In this document: one piece after another, positions 53,449 to 64,000 of the stretch
Layout of the letters: the number at the start of each line of letters is the position of its first letter
How positions within the stretch are numbered: position 1 is the stretch's first letter
From: Heterohyrax brucei
Lineage: Eukaryota; Chordata; Mammalia; Hyracoidea; Procaviidae
Length of the DNA: 64,000 nucleotides
Direction of reading: 5' to 3'
NCBI GenBank assembly: GCA_028571685.1
Contig: CM053156.1
Coordinates: 82,463,049-82,527,048, forward strand
Notes under the pieces: generated by a model
What the model was told of the DNA's origin: nothing
Databases searched by the model: none
What the model saw: only the letters and a program-made list of their open reading frames with translations
Position numbers and translations under genes: made by a program

Positions 53449-53628
53449 GAAACCTTGATGGCAAAATGGTTAAGAGCTGTAGCCGCTAACTAAAAGATCA
53501 GGAGTTCAAATCCACCAGCTGCTCCTTGGAAAGCTTCTGGGCAGTTCTGCTCTGTCCTTCAGCATCATTTAGCATCGTTGTGACTCCGAATTGACTCAAT
53601 GGAGATGCATTTGGTTTTGGTTCAGCTG
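53449..53628 (+). mobile_element. AfroSINE with exact target duplication
   Basis: TCACTGGCTTA flanks it at 53438-53448 and 53629-53639. GAAACCTTGATGGCAAAATG head, AGGAGTTCAAATCCACCAGC, a small duplicated CAGCATCATTTAGCATCGTT within the tail, then TGACTCCGAATTGACTCAAT. Confidence 0.96.
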
Positions 53629-53639
53629 TCACTGGCTTA

Positions 53640-54967
53640 AAAGAAGAAAGAATGTTTTCTGTAATAAAGGCATTACAATGAAGAAAAGGCTGACACCTGA
53701 ATTCCACGTGCAACATTTTGGGAAACGCTAATGGGATTATACTTCCGGCAGGAGTCTTCTTTACGCTTTCCCAGGCATTTGAACACTTAGCTTTAAAGAC
53801 CTCCTGAGCAGGTTTTATCTTCACTGTCTTTACTAACACCAGATCTTTGGTCTTTTTCGCCACTCTGTGACTATTTGTGGAAACAATTCCTTGAATTGTT
53901 ATTTGCTGTTTTCAGACTCTTCTCTGCCCTGTTCTGGGGTGGAAATGGGAACTGTCACAGCGTGTCTTACTGCTGTAGTTTATGGTTATGTTGTGGAGGG
54001 AACGGAAACTTGAAAACTTGCTGCACTTCCAGGTAACTCATAAAGAAATGATGAATTCCATGGTCTCAGGCCACATGGATTTTAAGGGCTTATTCTTCAG
54101 GATATCTGGTTTTAACACTGGACTATGTCCGTATCCACAGATTCACAAATGAAGAGCAATTTTAAGCAAGAATGGAAGATGCCTGAGACCTTACCCACTT
54201 TTCAAATTTGATCTAGATGATTCTGAAGGTGAACCTTTGCCCTTGGAATTTTTTAAGACTTTTGGGATTATATGATGGGATGAAAGAAGCTTCCCTTCTG
54301 GAAGTTTCTCTCTAGTGTTTTTTTGTTTGTTTTTGGTTTTTAATCATGAAGTTTTAAATTTTCACAGAGGGTAGTACCGACACCATCACAGTATAATTAG
54401 AAACTTAGAAATGTGGGATAAAATCCAGCTAGGGTATATTTGGCTTTAGTTAGATCTGTAACTCACACAACCAGCAGTAACTCAGCCCCAAAGCTTAATG
54501 TTGTCTATAATTAGAGAGGCCTACTTTTATAATTGATAGTTAAAGTTATTACAGTTAGTGCTTAATGGGCTTACTTTAGATAGTCTTATAATCAAGAGTG
54601 TGTGGGCATCTTATTTACGTATTTCAAAGTTAGATTCACAAAAATCGTCCCTTTAAGAAAATAAAGTCACTTTTATGCAGCACGATGCTCCTGTGTTCTA
54701 CTTTGTTAAATGGCATAGTTTGTAAGTTTTCTGAGTGCCATCTGCATTCTATAATTAGAGCAGTAGATTTTTCTTCCAAATGTTTGACAAATCAAGGATC
54801 CCAAGGTCTCAAGCATAACTTTTCACGATGCTAGAAGCTGGCGTATATCAATTCAAGATGAGAATGGGCCATCGATGGACCAAACAAGATGGGGGGAAAA
54901 AAAGTAGACTTGGGGTAAAAAGATGTGAATTACAGTTGTGCTTGGTCATTCACCAGCTTGGAGAATT
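53640..54967. other. Unassigned sequence
   Basis: 1.3 kb. A 121-codon minus frame (53498-53863) begins here, but its last 40 or so codons run into the SINE, so at most 80 codons could be ancestral. These read KPAQEVFKAKCSNAWESVKK, matching no family I know. Around 54170-54300 there is a weak resemblance to MaLR internal sequence. Confidence 0.45.
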
Positions 54968-55800
54968 CTGTCTCAGCTCTCTAACACTGTTGTAACAGAA
55001 ATACCACAACTGAGGAATTACAACAAACAGAAATTTATTTTCTAACAACTCAAAAGGCTGAAAGTCTGAATTCACAAAGCTGGTCTTATTCAGGGGGAAG
55101 ATTTTCAGTCTGTGTCATCTCCGGAGGAAGGCCCTTGTCTCTTTTCAGCTTCTGTTCCTTGTTTCTTTGGTAATCTTCACTGACATGGCCTGTGTCTGCT
55201 CCTTTTGTATCTGAAGAGATTGACTCAAGACACGCTCTACATGATACTGCTTCACTGATGCAGGAACAACAAAAAACCATTTCCAAACAGGATGGCAAGC
55301 ACTGGTGTACAGATTAGGCTTTGCAGTACATATTTTTAGGGGATACAATTCAATCCACAACATTCTACCCTTTTCTCCCCCGCCCCTGGTTTATATTCTT
55401 TCTCCATGTGGCACTCCTTCACCCCATTACATCATTCCAAAAGTCTTAAACCAACTCCAAGTCTGAAATCTCATTTTCTGAATCATCTCAATCAAATTTG
55501 AAATACGAGCAAGACTTCGGGCATCTTCAATTCTTGGTAAAATTCCTGTTCATCTGTGAACCTGTGAAGTCTGGAAACATAGTGTCTGCATCCAAAGTAC
55601 AAGGGTGGGATAGGCACAAGGTAGACATCAGACATTTCCATTACAAATGGGAGAAATTGGAGGGAAAGTAGGGGCAACAGACACCAAGAAAGTCCAAAAC
55701 CAAGTAGGACAAATCACATGAGCTCTCAAGTCTTGAAACTAATCTTCTGTTTTCCACGACCATCTGGGCAATGACCCTGCCCCGTAGGCTCTGGATGGTG
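54968..55800 (-). mobile_element. ERVL-MaLR LTR plus internal part (retroviral fossil)
   Basis: 54968-55366 is an LTR of the family at 20294 (AACAGAAATACCACAACTGA, GATACAATTCAATCCACAAC). From 55367 the sequence runs on into MaLR internal sequence (CTTAAACCAACTCCAAGTCT, TTACAAATGGGAGAAATTGG) until about 55800, where it fades. One LTR and a fraction of the interior remain; the other LTR is not found. Badly broken, with no coding region. Confidence 0.7.
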
Positions 55801-55830
55801 GCCATGTTCTCTGGAGCTTGGGGAATTGTC

Positions 55831-55900
55831 TGCAGCCCTTTGGGGAGGCTCTACTGTGTCACATGGAGTCAATGAAAGTTGCAAATCAACTTGACAGTGT
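55831..55900 (+). mobile_element. Possible AfroSINE tail fragment
   Basis: GGGGAGGCTCTACTGTGTCA and GCAAATCAACTTGACAGTGT approximate the body and tail of the SINE. Diverged; a guess. Confidence 0.4.
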
Positions 55901-56923
55901 CTGAAAATGTAGTATAGTCTATAAACTGGGAAATTAAAAAGATAATTTCATCACAAGAGAGAGGAAGAGTATATTTACTATATGCAAGTCCTTCTAATTG
56001 TGGCAATCCACCTTTAGAAATTCATTATTTTACATAACTAAGAATGTGTGCAAATATTTAACTACAGATATATGTTAGGCACCATTATTAGTCATTTAAT
56101 TTTTAGAATCTAAGTATCCAGCGGTAACTATTGTTAATTATTTTATAGTATATACTTCCAATAGAAAATTGTGTGTATATCAACAAGGATACTGTCCAAG
56201 TTATCTAATAATACTGAAACTAGTCATGATGCATTAAGTGAACAAAGCAAGTTAAAGACAATAATTTCACATTATAGCCACTTACAGTAAAGATATTCAT
56301 TATCTAATCTTGTTGGGAGGAAAGTAACAATTGTTATAACATAAAAGTAATTGTTACAAAAGAAAAGCAGTCCTTGCTCCAACATCCTTCGTTGCTCAAG
56401 GCAAATGCTGATCACAGTGGTGTCTTAGTTGATGGAAAACTCGTTGATTTTTTAACGTTATGCTGGTTGTCGCCAACTCTGAGATAAGTCAAACTTCTCA
56501 TTTTTATTTTTTATTATTGTCACTTTTTATTATGAATATCTTTATAAATCCAATCTTTCTTTGTCCCTGGTGTTTGCAAACATTACACGTGAACTTACAG
56601 ACATCTTTTAAGTATATTCATATACAAAAATAATACACAGATCTATAAAAAACAGATAACAGAATTTTGTCTGTTTCGTTAACTCTACTTGTGGATCAGC
56701 TGGATGATCCCTGCAAATGGACATGGTGCTTCTATTCCAAATATCCGTGAAGATTGTCCGTATGGTCCTTGTATGAACTACCAAATCATATGTAGTACAT
56801 ATTACTGACAATAAAATGTGCCAAAAAGCAAAAAACAATCATCAGTGCGGGTCTTACCTCCAATACATTCTAAGTCAGGAGCCACCCGTAAATAAGTCAC
56901 ATTTAAAGAAGTCCGGGGGTGGC
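55901..56923. other. Unassigned sequence
   Basis: 1 kb, AT-rich, no feature recognised beyond a 76-codon minus frame (56608-56838) of no apparent family. Confidence 0.5.
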
Positions 56924-57080
56924 AGCAGAGCCCTGTGGTGGCACAGTGGTAAAGAGCTCAGCCGCTCACTGAAAGGTTGGCAGCTTGAATTCACTAGTCA
57001 CTCTTTGGGAAGCCTATGGAGCAGTTCTACTGTGCCCTGTAGGGTCGCTATGAGTTGGAATAGACTGGAGGTCAGTTTGG
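56924..57080 (+). mobile_element. AfroSINE, short form
   Basis: AGCAGAGCCCTGTGGTGGCA head, GGTTGGCAGCTTGAATTCAC, GGGTCGCTATGAGTTGGAAT tail. Confidence 0.95.
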
Positions 57081-57082
57081 TG

Positions 57083-57240
57083 TCACAATGATTTAGCAGT
57101 CAGCTATTAACCAAAATGTTGGAAGTTCGAATCTCCCCAATGGCTTCTGTAAAGATTATAGCCAGAAAAAAACCCTACTAGGCGGTTCTACTCTGCCACT
57201 TGGAGTTAAAATCAACTGAAGGACTCTGAACAACAATGAC
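57083..57240 (+). mobile_element. AfroSINE, long form, diverged
   Basis: AATGATTTAGCAGTCAGCTA head, GTTGGAAGTTCGAATCTCCC B-box side (conserved), then CTTCTGTAAAGATTATAGCC; the tail ends ACTCTGAACAACAATGACGA, closer to the RTE terminus than to the usual GGTTTGG. Confidence 0.85.
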
Positions 57241-57404
57241 GACATTCGACAGCTGGCATTTAATGGCCATTATTGCTCAGTGGTTAAGGTGACAATATCG
57301 ATATTGAACCTGCTCCGTTGTTCCATTCTCATCTTTTAAAGTAAGAGGTCTGAATGAACCTAGGGGTTTAGTTTTTTGTGATATGTGAGAACAGATTTAT
57401 GGAG

Positions 57405-57835
57405 GTCTGTGGTATTGGCTGATTTTCCTATATGTTGTAAACCTTGCCTCTATGTTGTTAATAAAGGAGGATGAGGGTCAGTGGAGTGGGTAGGGAAGGA
57501 CACAGTCTGTAAGACTCTATGGTGCCTTGAGGCAGTCTCTTGAGATATAGAAAAAGAGAGCTGGAGACCTCATACCACTGAGAAGCTGTGCTAGGAGCTG
57601 AGCGTGTCCTTTGGAAAGGACTCAGGGTCCTTGAGCCTCAGAAGCTCCCAGTCCAGGGGTAGATTGACAACAAGGACCCTTCTCCAGAGCCAACAGAGAA
57701 AGCCTTCCCCTGGAACTGATGTCTTGAATTTAGACTTTTAGCCTACTGGACGGTGACAGAATAACATTTCTATTTAAAAAACTATCCACTTAAGATATTT
57801 TTGTTACAGCAGCACTAGATAACCAAGACGGAGAC
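57405..57835 (+). mobile_element. ERVL-MaLR LTR, 5' part missing (retroviral fossil)
   Basis: CTGATTTTCCTATATGTTGT, GAGACCTCATACCACTGAGA, CCAGAGCCAACAGAGAAAGC, ending AGCAGCACTAGATAACCAAG. Collinear with the right two thirds of 18621-19172. Solo, non-coding, old; one end eroded. Confidence 0.72.
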
Positions 57836-59414
57836 CATAACAATTTTACCCTTCATCTCTGAACCTGCACAATCTTCCATGACTACCCTCCAAACTTAAC
57901 AGAAATCGAAATTAAACTAGTAAAGTATGACAGATGTTTCCTATCCAATAATTCTTCAACCTTCCTTTTTGACTAATACAGATCGTGATGCTGGTGAGGA
58001 AAGCAAAATGACCAGCTGAGAGTCTACATTTCCTAGAATCCTCTGAAGATAAGATTAATCATTTGACAATTTCAAGCCGGTAAGAGGTAAAATGGAAGTT
58101 ATTTGGTGAGGCTTGCTGGGGAGCACTGAAAGAACTCAACTCACGTTTTATCCTTTTGCCAATCTCCTTTTTCCCGGCTGAAGTGTGGATATGATGGCCG
58201 GAACAACAGCAGCCACATTGCACTCATGAAGAACATTTAAACATCAGTGACCTCAGAGAGCCACCATACCAACCCTACATTATTTCCCATTGGGTCTCAA
58301 GTTAAATAAGAAAAAAATAAGCATGTATTTTTAACCTACTTTCTTTCTTCTCATATTCTGTCCATGTGATAGTTTCAATAAGCTAGAATACAAAAATTTG
58401 GCTGTTTTTCTTCATGTGATACATTAATTTGTGATGTGTTAATCTTAGTATATTGTATTTTCATAGCAAAAGTCTTTCTCTTATTTTTATAACAAATTAA
58501 TAAATTTGTGTTAATAAACACATATTATCTGCCAAGAGCTCTGATGTGCATTGCAAGAAATGGAATAATTCATTTAGGTTGTTTGTAAACTGGTAAGACA
58601 TTCACAGTCCAGGGTGTAGTTTCATTTAATGTGTCAGTATGCAAAGCCTAATACTGTTGAAAAGCTGTAAAGAACCGAGACAGGTCTCCCCTAGGATGTG
58701 GTTATGTGTTATCTGCACTTAATATTTGGTAAGAATCAAGATAACATGCTTTTGTATTATCTGTACTTAGTGTTTGGTGAGAATCAGACCTATAAGAGAC
58801 CTCTCCAGAGCATCCTGATTTTTAAAAGCCACCCACCCATAGATAAAAACAATTTTCAAATGATAAGGGAAATGCATTTTAGATTATTGTCCCCAAGTGA
58901 GTCATTTTCTATGTCATACACTACTATATACAGTAGATATAATTTTTCGAACACAAATGTCTGTGAAAAGCCCATATTCTCAAAAAAAAAAATCATTTAA
59001 CCATAAGTCAACAGTATAAAGTTTGTCTGTCTGCATATTTTATGGCTTCTTCCGAGCCTGTCACAGAGCTCATCAATCCTTCTGGTATTTTTATCTTCCA
59101 CGAAGAGCCTGAGTACTTATGGGCAAAGTGTCAAAGGAATGTGTGGTTAAAAACAACCCGTTTCCAAGCAATTCTCCTCTAAATTCACAAACATTATCTG
59201 TAAAGCTTCAAGAATCCTCTTAATACCATCTGTATTCTTATGTGAGCATTGCAAACAGGTTAAGACAGAATGTTGTCAGACTTCCCCCAAGTGAACATGG
59301 GTAGAGAAGGGCCTGAGGGCTGTGAGTTTTCTGTAATACAGTCTTGCCTTGAGATGTACAGTGGTTACAGACCCCGCTTCTTGAACATTCTGATGATGTG
59401 AGCTCTGCATTTAG
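57836..59414. other. Unassigned, with a 48-base duplication
   Basis: 1.6 kb. TTATCTGCACTTAATATTTG at 58709 recurs as TTATCTGTACTTAGTGTTTG at 58757, a diverged 48-base direct duplication. It keeps a 100-codon plus frame (58698-59000) open, giving IFGKNQ and VFGENQ repeats. No protein family recognised. Confidence 0.5.
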
Positions 59415-59701
59415 TTCATTTCATCCATTCATTCAACAATAGAGCTAGATTCCAGGTGCTGTTCTTGGCACAAATGTTACGCAGCTAACACACTGGAGCT
59501 CACGTCCTTATGTAAACAAACAAGATCTATAGTTGCAAGCAAAAAAAAAAATAACAAAAAGGAATAAAGCAAGAGAACCAACTAGTAGGGACAAAACTTG
59601 ATAGAGAGAGAAATAGCTCCAAGGGAGAGCTGAACGACAAGTCACAGTGAACCAAGGAAAGATCCAGGAGGAGAGCATTCCATTTCAGAGACACGGTAGC
59701 T

Positions 59702-60440
59702 GTCATCAGGAGCTATGGAGTCAGTTTCAACCCGTAGTGACCCCCTGGACAACAGAACAAGACATTGCCTGGTCTGGAGCCCTTCTTACAACTGTTACCG
59801 TACTTGAACCGGTTGTGACAGCCACTGCATCAATCCATGCAGCTGAGAGTCTTCTTTTCTCACTGACCCTTGGCTTCACTAAGAATGACATCCTTCTCGA
59901 GGGAATGATCCCTCTTGATAACGTGGCTGAAGTATGTGAGACAGCATCTTGCTATGCACACATCAAAGGAGCATTCTGGGTGTCCTTTCAAAGCAGACTT
60001 GTTTGTTCTTCCGGCAGTCCATGGGCTGTTCAATACTCTCTGCCAACACATGATATAAAGGTGTCAGTTCTTCCCTCTTCCTTATTCACTGTCTAGCTTT
60101 GGCATCCATATGCAGCAACTGAAAATACCAAGGCTTGGATCAGGGGCACATTAGTCCTCAAAGTGACACTTTTGCTTTTTAACACCTTAAAGAGATCTTT
60201 TGCAGTGAATTTGTCCAATGTAATTAAGAAAGAGAGAGAGAAGATGCCAACAAGGTAGACTGACACAGTGGTTGCACTGATGATCTCAGACACACCAGCG
60301 ACTGTGAGGGTGGTGTGGGGTGGAGCATTTCCTTTTGTTGTATGTACAGTCGCTGTGAGCCAGAAATGACTCAATGGCACTTCACAATGACAGTAAGTTA
60401 TTTAATTTCTTGACTGGTGTTTCCATGGCGATAATAACAA
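59702..60440 (-). mobile_element. RTE 3' region, with RTE inside
   Basis: GAGCTATGGAGTCAGTTTCA, GACATCCTTCTCGAGGGAAT, TTCTTCCGGCAGTCCATGGG, GTCTAGCTTTGGCATCCATA, AGTGACACTTTTGCTTTTTA; resumes after the insert at TTTAATTTCTTGACTGGTGT. The 149-codon plus frame at 59647-60096, the longest in the window, is antisense to it and is a shadow. Confidence 0.88.
60232..60393 (+). mobile_element. RTE 3' terminus nested in reverse RTE
   Basis: AACAAGGTAGACTGACACAG, GACTGTGAGGGTGGTGTGGG, GTTGTATGTACAGTCGCTGT, CTCAATGGCACTTCACAATG: the last 160 bases of RTE in sense direction, splitting the minus-strand RTE copy. Confidence 0.85.
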
Positions 60441-60443
60441 TAT

Positions 60444-60608
60444 CAAAACCAAACCAAACCCGCAGCTGATAAGTTGATTCTAACTCACAGTGACCCTGTT
60501 GGATAGAGCAGAACTGACCCATAGAGTTTCTGCAGAGCAGGTGGTAGATTTGAACTGCCGACCTTTCGGTAAGAGGCTGAACTCTTAATCACTATGCCAC
60601 CAGGGCTG
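60444..60608 (-). mobile_element. AfroSINE, short form
   Basis: AACCAAACCAAACCCGCAGC, GATTTGAACTGCCGACCTTT, CACTATGCCACCAGGGCTGC. Directly follows the RTE copy and precedes the resumption of the ancient repeat. Confidence 0.95.
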
Positions 60609-60690
60609 CAGAACAATTATAGCCAGTGCAAATGTCCTGAGGCATCAATGAACTTGAACTGTTCAAACAGCATAATGTAAAACAGAGAAA

Positions 60691-60999
60691 TTTATGTATT
60701 AGTTTTGAATGACACACAGGGACTGCACTACAAAGTGTCTTGTGGACCACAGCTAGGTGTTGGCATTCTGTTCTTTCAGAGGACTTAGGGTCAGGAAGAC
60801 ATGCTATGATTTCTAAAGTGTTATTCTGAATCAGAGCAGTAATATAAGAGAGGTAAGAGTGTGTTTGGCTGCAAGTAAGAGAATATTCACTTGTCAGGAT
60901 CTTTAAATCTACAATGTTTTGTTTGATCACATAAAACCAAGTTCTAAGAAGGTGGCTAACCAGTAATGGTTTAGTGGTTTACTGATTTCAGGGCACCAG
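60691..60999. other. Unassigned sequence
   Basis: About 310 bases with nothing recognised; a 112-codon minus frame (60592-60930) starts inside it and ends in the ancient repeat and SINE head, so it is not a gene. Confidence 0.45.
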
Positions 61000-61159
61000 T
61001 CAAAACCCCATTGCCACAGAGTCGATTCTGACTCACAGTGACACTCTAGGACAGAGTAGAACGGTCCAATAGAATTTCCAAGAAGCACCGGATGGATTCA
61101 AACTGCCAATCTTCTGGTTAGAAGCTGTAGCACTTAACCACAATACCACCAGCGTTTCC
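61000..61159 (-). mobile_element. AfroSINE, short form
   Basis: AAAACCCCATTGCCACAGAG, GATTCTGACTCACAGTGACA, AGCACTTAACCACAATACCA. Confidence 0.95.
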
Positions 61160-62639
61160 TGGCTGTAGTCAGCATCCCTCTTTATCAGTTGACTTTGAGT
61201 CTCCCAGGCCTCTTGCTCTTACCCAATAATTTCAAAAGCAAGAAGGAATGGTGTGGAGAATTTCTGTTCCAGTGACATCCCCTTCTCAGAAACAAAGCTC
61301 ATTTTCCCAAAAGACCCCAAGGGCTTTCACTTTCCATCTCACTGGGAAATGTGACCAGCTCTAGAAAAGTCTCTAACTCACGACTGACTCTTTTCTCTCC
61401 TGAAGCACCACTGTCATGCATTTGGGGACCAAAAAAAAAAAAAGAAAGAAAAAATTGAAGTTCTGTTATTAAGGGAAAAAAGGAGTTGTTGGCCTTTGGA
61501 TTGGGCACCTTTTACACAGTTACTCTCTGGCATTTATACAGGACACTGGGCAAGAAGGAGGAAGAGGAAGATGGTAACCACTAAAGCCAGAAGTGGCTTC
61601 AGAGCTTGTTAGGCAGTGGCCACACTAAGGAGGTAGGTATTCTGTCATTTAGACAGGCTTGGTTTGGCAATGGACACTGAGCCTGCCAGTCAATTTGGCA
61701 AAGGCGTGCGTTTCAGTGAACTTTAATAAATAGCACGAAAGCAGACAAGTGGGAATTATTTTGTAATCTGACGTAAGCCTTGCATGATCCGAGTCACTGA
61801 TTGGAGTGGGGAGAAAGTCTTGTTGGAATGTTCCATCAAAGGGCTGCAAGCACAAAGGAGCTGGAGAGAAAGCTGTGTGTGTGCCTGGAACCTGTCACAA
61901 AAATCCCAAACAAGCACAATGAACACTACATTTCTCAGTGAATATAACCCAGGCCAGGGCTCAGCGCAGTCTGTTAGCACATGGGTTTAGTCAGCATTCT
62001 TTTCCTTCTTTTAGTGGTTTTCACCGTATCAACATTAATTTACAGGTTTTTAAGTTCTGCACATGTTCCTATGAAGTAATGCTTTTCTGCTTCTCTGAGT
62101 TCTTGCTGAGGAAACCACCTAAGCTAAGCAGAAAAAAAAAAGAAGGAAATTGTGCATTAATCAGGAAATGTCTTTGCAAATTTCTCCTGGCTTTCGCACA
62201 TAAAGCACTGCTCCTACCTAGATGACAGTGGCAACATTAGAGGATTTATTGTTATGAATCGGGATCACCATCCTGGGATATTTTTCATCGAGAATTATTT
62301 TACACTATTAGGGCTGTAATACATATTTTAAAGGCTTAAAGAAAGAGGGCTTCTTATGTATTTGACTCGCCAAGTAGCAGCACGTTTTTCAGACAAAGAG
62401 TCGATTCCTGTAATTTATGAGGGGTCCTAAGTGTATCTAGAACTGCAAATGTGTTTTTGCATGGATGGTTGTGTGTGTGTTTGTGACCCCGCGTGTATTG
62501 GTAGACACGCATTCTCAAAGGGGTGTCAGGAATGGATTTATGCATGCAACTTGCTCAAATGTTTTTATGAAATAAATTCCATTTGGCTCAAATAATAACA
62601 TTTTTTCATCCAGGTAATCACGATCATAGGTCTGGTGGA
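61160..62639. other. Unassigned sequence
   Basis: 1.5 kb. An A-rich AAAAAAAAAAAAGAAAG run at about 61431-61447 may be the tail of an unrecognised insertion. Frames of 63-95 codons show no recognisable content. Confidence 0.5.
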
Positions 62640-62860
62640 GTCTGGTGGTTTAGAGTTTTGCTGAGGAGTCAGATTCGGGGATTCCAATTCTAACCCTGCC
62701 ACTTGACCTTGGGAAAGTAACTTAGTTTTTCTGAGCTGTAGTTTCCTCAGGTATTAAATGGGTATTAAACGGTAGTAACAATCCTACAGTAATAACAGCA
62801 GTGGTGGTGATGAGTGATGGGCACTGTCCTAAACTCTCCCCATGGGTTTATTCATGGTTA
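62640..62860 (+). mobile_element. MIR
   Basis: TAACCCTGCCACTTGACCTT, GGGAAAGTAACTTAGTTTTT, CTGAGCTGTAGTTTCCTCAG and TATTAAATGGGTATTAAACG give the classic MIR core order. The best MIR in the window. Confidence 0.85.
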
Positions 62861-63039
62861 AGTACAGTTAAGATAATGTTATTGATACACTAATTAGACA
62901 GTAGCCTTGAACCTGAGACGGCATATGTTGTGCTTAGCAGTACTTTATCCATCGAAAATGTATGTTAGCCCCCCAAATATGAATTGAGTAAATGAGTTGG
63001 GAAAGGAAACAAGGTAAAATGAACAAACCAGTTCTATAA

Positions 63040-63245
63040 TTGTTGTTATTAGGTGCTGACTCAGTACCCTGACTTTTGGCCACCGCATGTGTTACAGAGT
63101 AGAACTTCTCCATAGGATTTTCTTGGCTGTACTTTTTACGGAGACAGTGTGCCAGCTCTTTCTTTCAAAGCACTGCTGGGTAAATTTGCACCATCAGCTT
63201 TTAGGATAGCAGTCAAAGGCAAACTGCTTGCTTGACCCAGGCTCC
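63040..63245 (-). mobile_element. AfroSINE, long form
   Basis: ATTGTTGTTATTAGGTGCTG, GAGTAGAACTTCTCCATAGG, GGCTGTACTTTTTACGGAGA, TTGACCCAGGCTCC head. Confidence 0.9.
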
Positions 63246-63883
63246 TTCTTCTTCAGTTATACCTAGCCAGACATTCCCCCAGTATGTATTAATTATTGTA
63301 CTGAGAGGCAATGCCAATACCTTCTGGGCAAAGGACCTTCAATATGTATCTTCTGCCCTGCCAGAATTCACAAAAACCCATTAACAGCAAAGGATTCCTC
63401 GTCTAGATTCTTTTAAAACAAAGCCTGAAAGGTTTCCATGTGTTTGAATGTAGATCTCGATATTTATAACTAGAACCTCCACAGTTTAATTAAATATTTG
63501 CACAACAGATTTTTAAAAGAACGTTTGGGGAGGAGAATTCCACCCCCTCCCGTGATTCCAGATCGGCTCTTCACTCAGTTGGAGTTTTCCTGTTCCATGT
63601 CTGGCACATACCACCACTGAGTAACACCCGGCTGATGACACCAGGCTCGCACACGTGAAATACTCAGATGGGCTGTTGTGCCTCCTGGCTTCAGCAGAGA
63701 TGCCAAGCTCTTCCTTGTTGTCTTTTTAATAACGGACACAGGGAAGTGTGGCCACCACTCAACTGTCCATTCAAATATTCATTCAGCCATCCACCCATTC
63801 ATTCTCCAAAGAGTACCCATAGCAGTCTGTGAAGGAAGTAAACCAGATTGTATTTCTATTTTGTGGTTGTTTTGTTTTCTTTA
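63246..63883. other. Unassigned sequence
   Basis: 640 bases; no repeat or gene recognised. The 68-codon frame at 63678-63884 has no recognisable content. Confidence 0.5.
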
Positions 63884-64000
63884 AAAAAAAAATATATATA
63901 TATATATATTATTTTTGTTGTTGAAAATATACACCACACAACATGCACCAATTTAACAACTTCTACAATTTGGTGACACTGGTTGCTTCTTTCTCATCCT
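63884..64000 (-). mobile_element. L1 3' end (family D), cut by window end
   Basis: AAAAAATATATATATATATA junction, TTTTTGTTGTTGAAAATATA, CAACTTCTACAATTTGGTGA: collinear with the start of 48250-48918. It continues beyond the window. Confidence 0.6.

Larger units (their letters stand above)
59415..60690 (+). mobile_element. Ancient mammal-wide repeat, split
   Basis: Left piece 59415-59701 (CCATTCATTCAACAATAGAG, CTAACACACTGGAGCTCACG, GGAGGAGAGCATTCCATTTC). Right piece 60609-60690 (CCAGTGCAAATGTCCTGAGG, then AACTTGAACTGTTCAAAC). They join in the same order as the copy at 18146-20840. Confidence 0.55.

Noticed and set aside
59647-60096. Longest open frame, 149 codons, plus strand
   Set aside because: Most of it is antisense to an RTE 3' region, the remainder lies in an ancient repeat; no domain recognised.

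Overview
This window looks like a gene-free stretch of a mammalian genome, about two thirds or more of it interspersed repeats. The organism is best explained as an afrotherian, most likely a paenungulate such as an elephant. About 55 whole or partial copies of a tRNA-derived SINE are present. Their consensus (tRNA-like head, CTCCTTGGAAACTCTATGGG body, tail near CTATGAGTCGGAATCGACTC, TTTGGTTT end) is the one I know as AfroSINE. Beside them are copies of the RTE-clade LINE (BovB-like, RTE1_LA type) whose 3' end carries the same tail, and many 5'-truncated L1 3' ends of a type I associate with elephant. Family names come from memory, because no database could be searched.

No protein-coding gene, exon set, tRNA, rRNA or CRISPR array can be supported. 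The open frames (none above about 150 codons) are fragments of LINE reverse transcriptase or endonuclease, antisense shadows of repeats, or low-complexity runs.

Layout. 1-2.2 kb: a trio of SINEs, then an L1 3' end with a perfect target duplication. 3-7.7 kb: an ancient repeat and an old L1, each interrupted by younger insertions, then a second SINE trio. 9.5-9.9 kb: a polypyrimidine minisatellite. 11-14.4 kb: MIR and SINE copies split by younger elements. 15.4-18.1 kb: the longest RTE copy, with endonuclease and reverse transcriptase regions recognisable. 18.1-20.8 kb: an ancient repeat holding six later insertions. 23.7-27.6 kb: more of that ancient family and an antisense L1 ORF2 remnant with four SINEs in it. 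29.3-33.6 kb: three large RTE pieces, two of them head to head. 34-48 kb: SINEs, several L1 3' ends, and short RTE-derived elements. 49-53 kb: an inverted (twin-priming-like) RTE insertion, an L1M ORF2 remnant and an old DNA transposon. 55-57.8 kb: retroviral (ERVL-MaLR-type) LTR fossils. 59.4-60.7 kb: an RTE piece inside another RTE piece inside an ancient repeat. The window ends inside an L1 3' end.

The interest lies in the relations between elements: which interrupts which, the shared RTE/SINE sequence, the modular L1 3' ends, and short RTE derivatives joining the 5' leader to the 3' end. I found no convincing new gene system.
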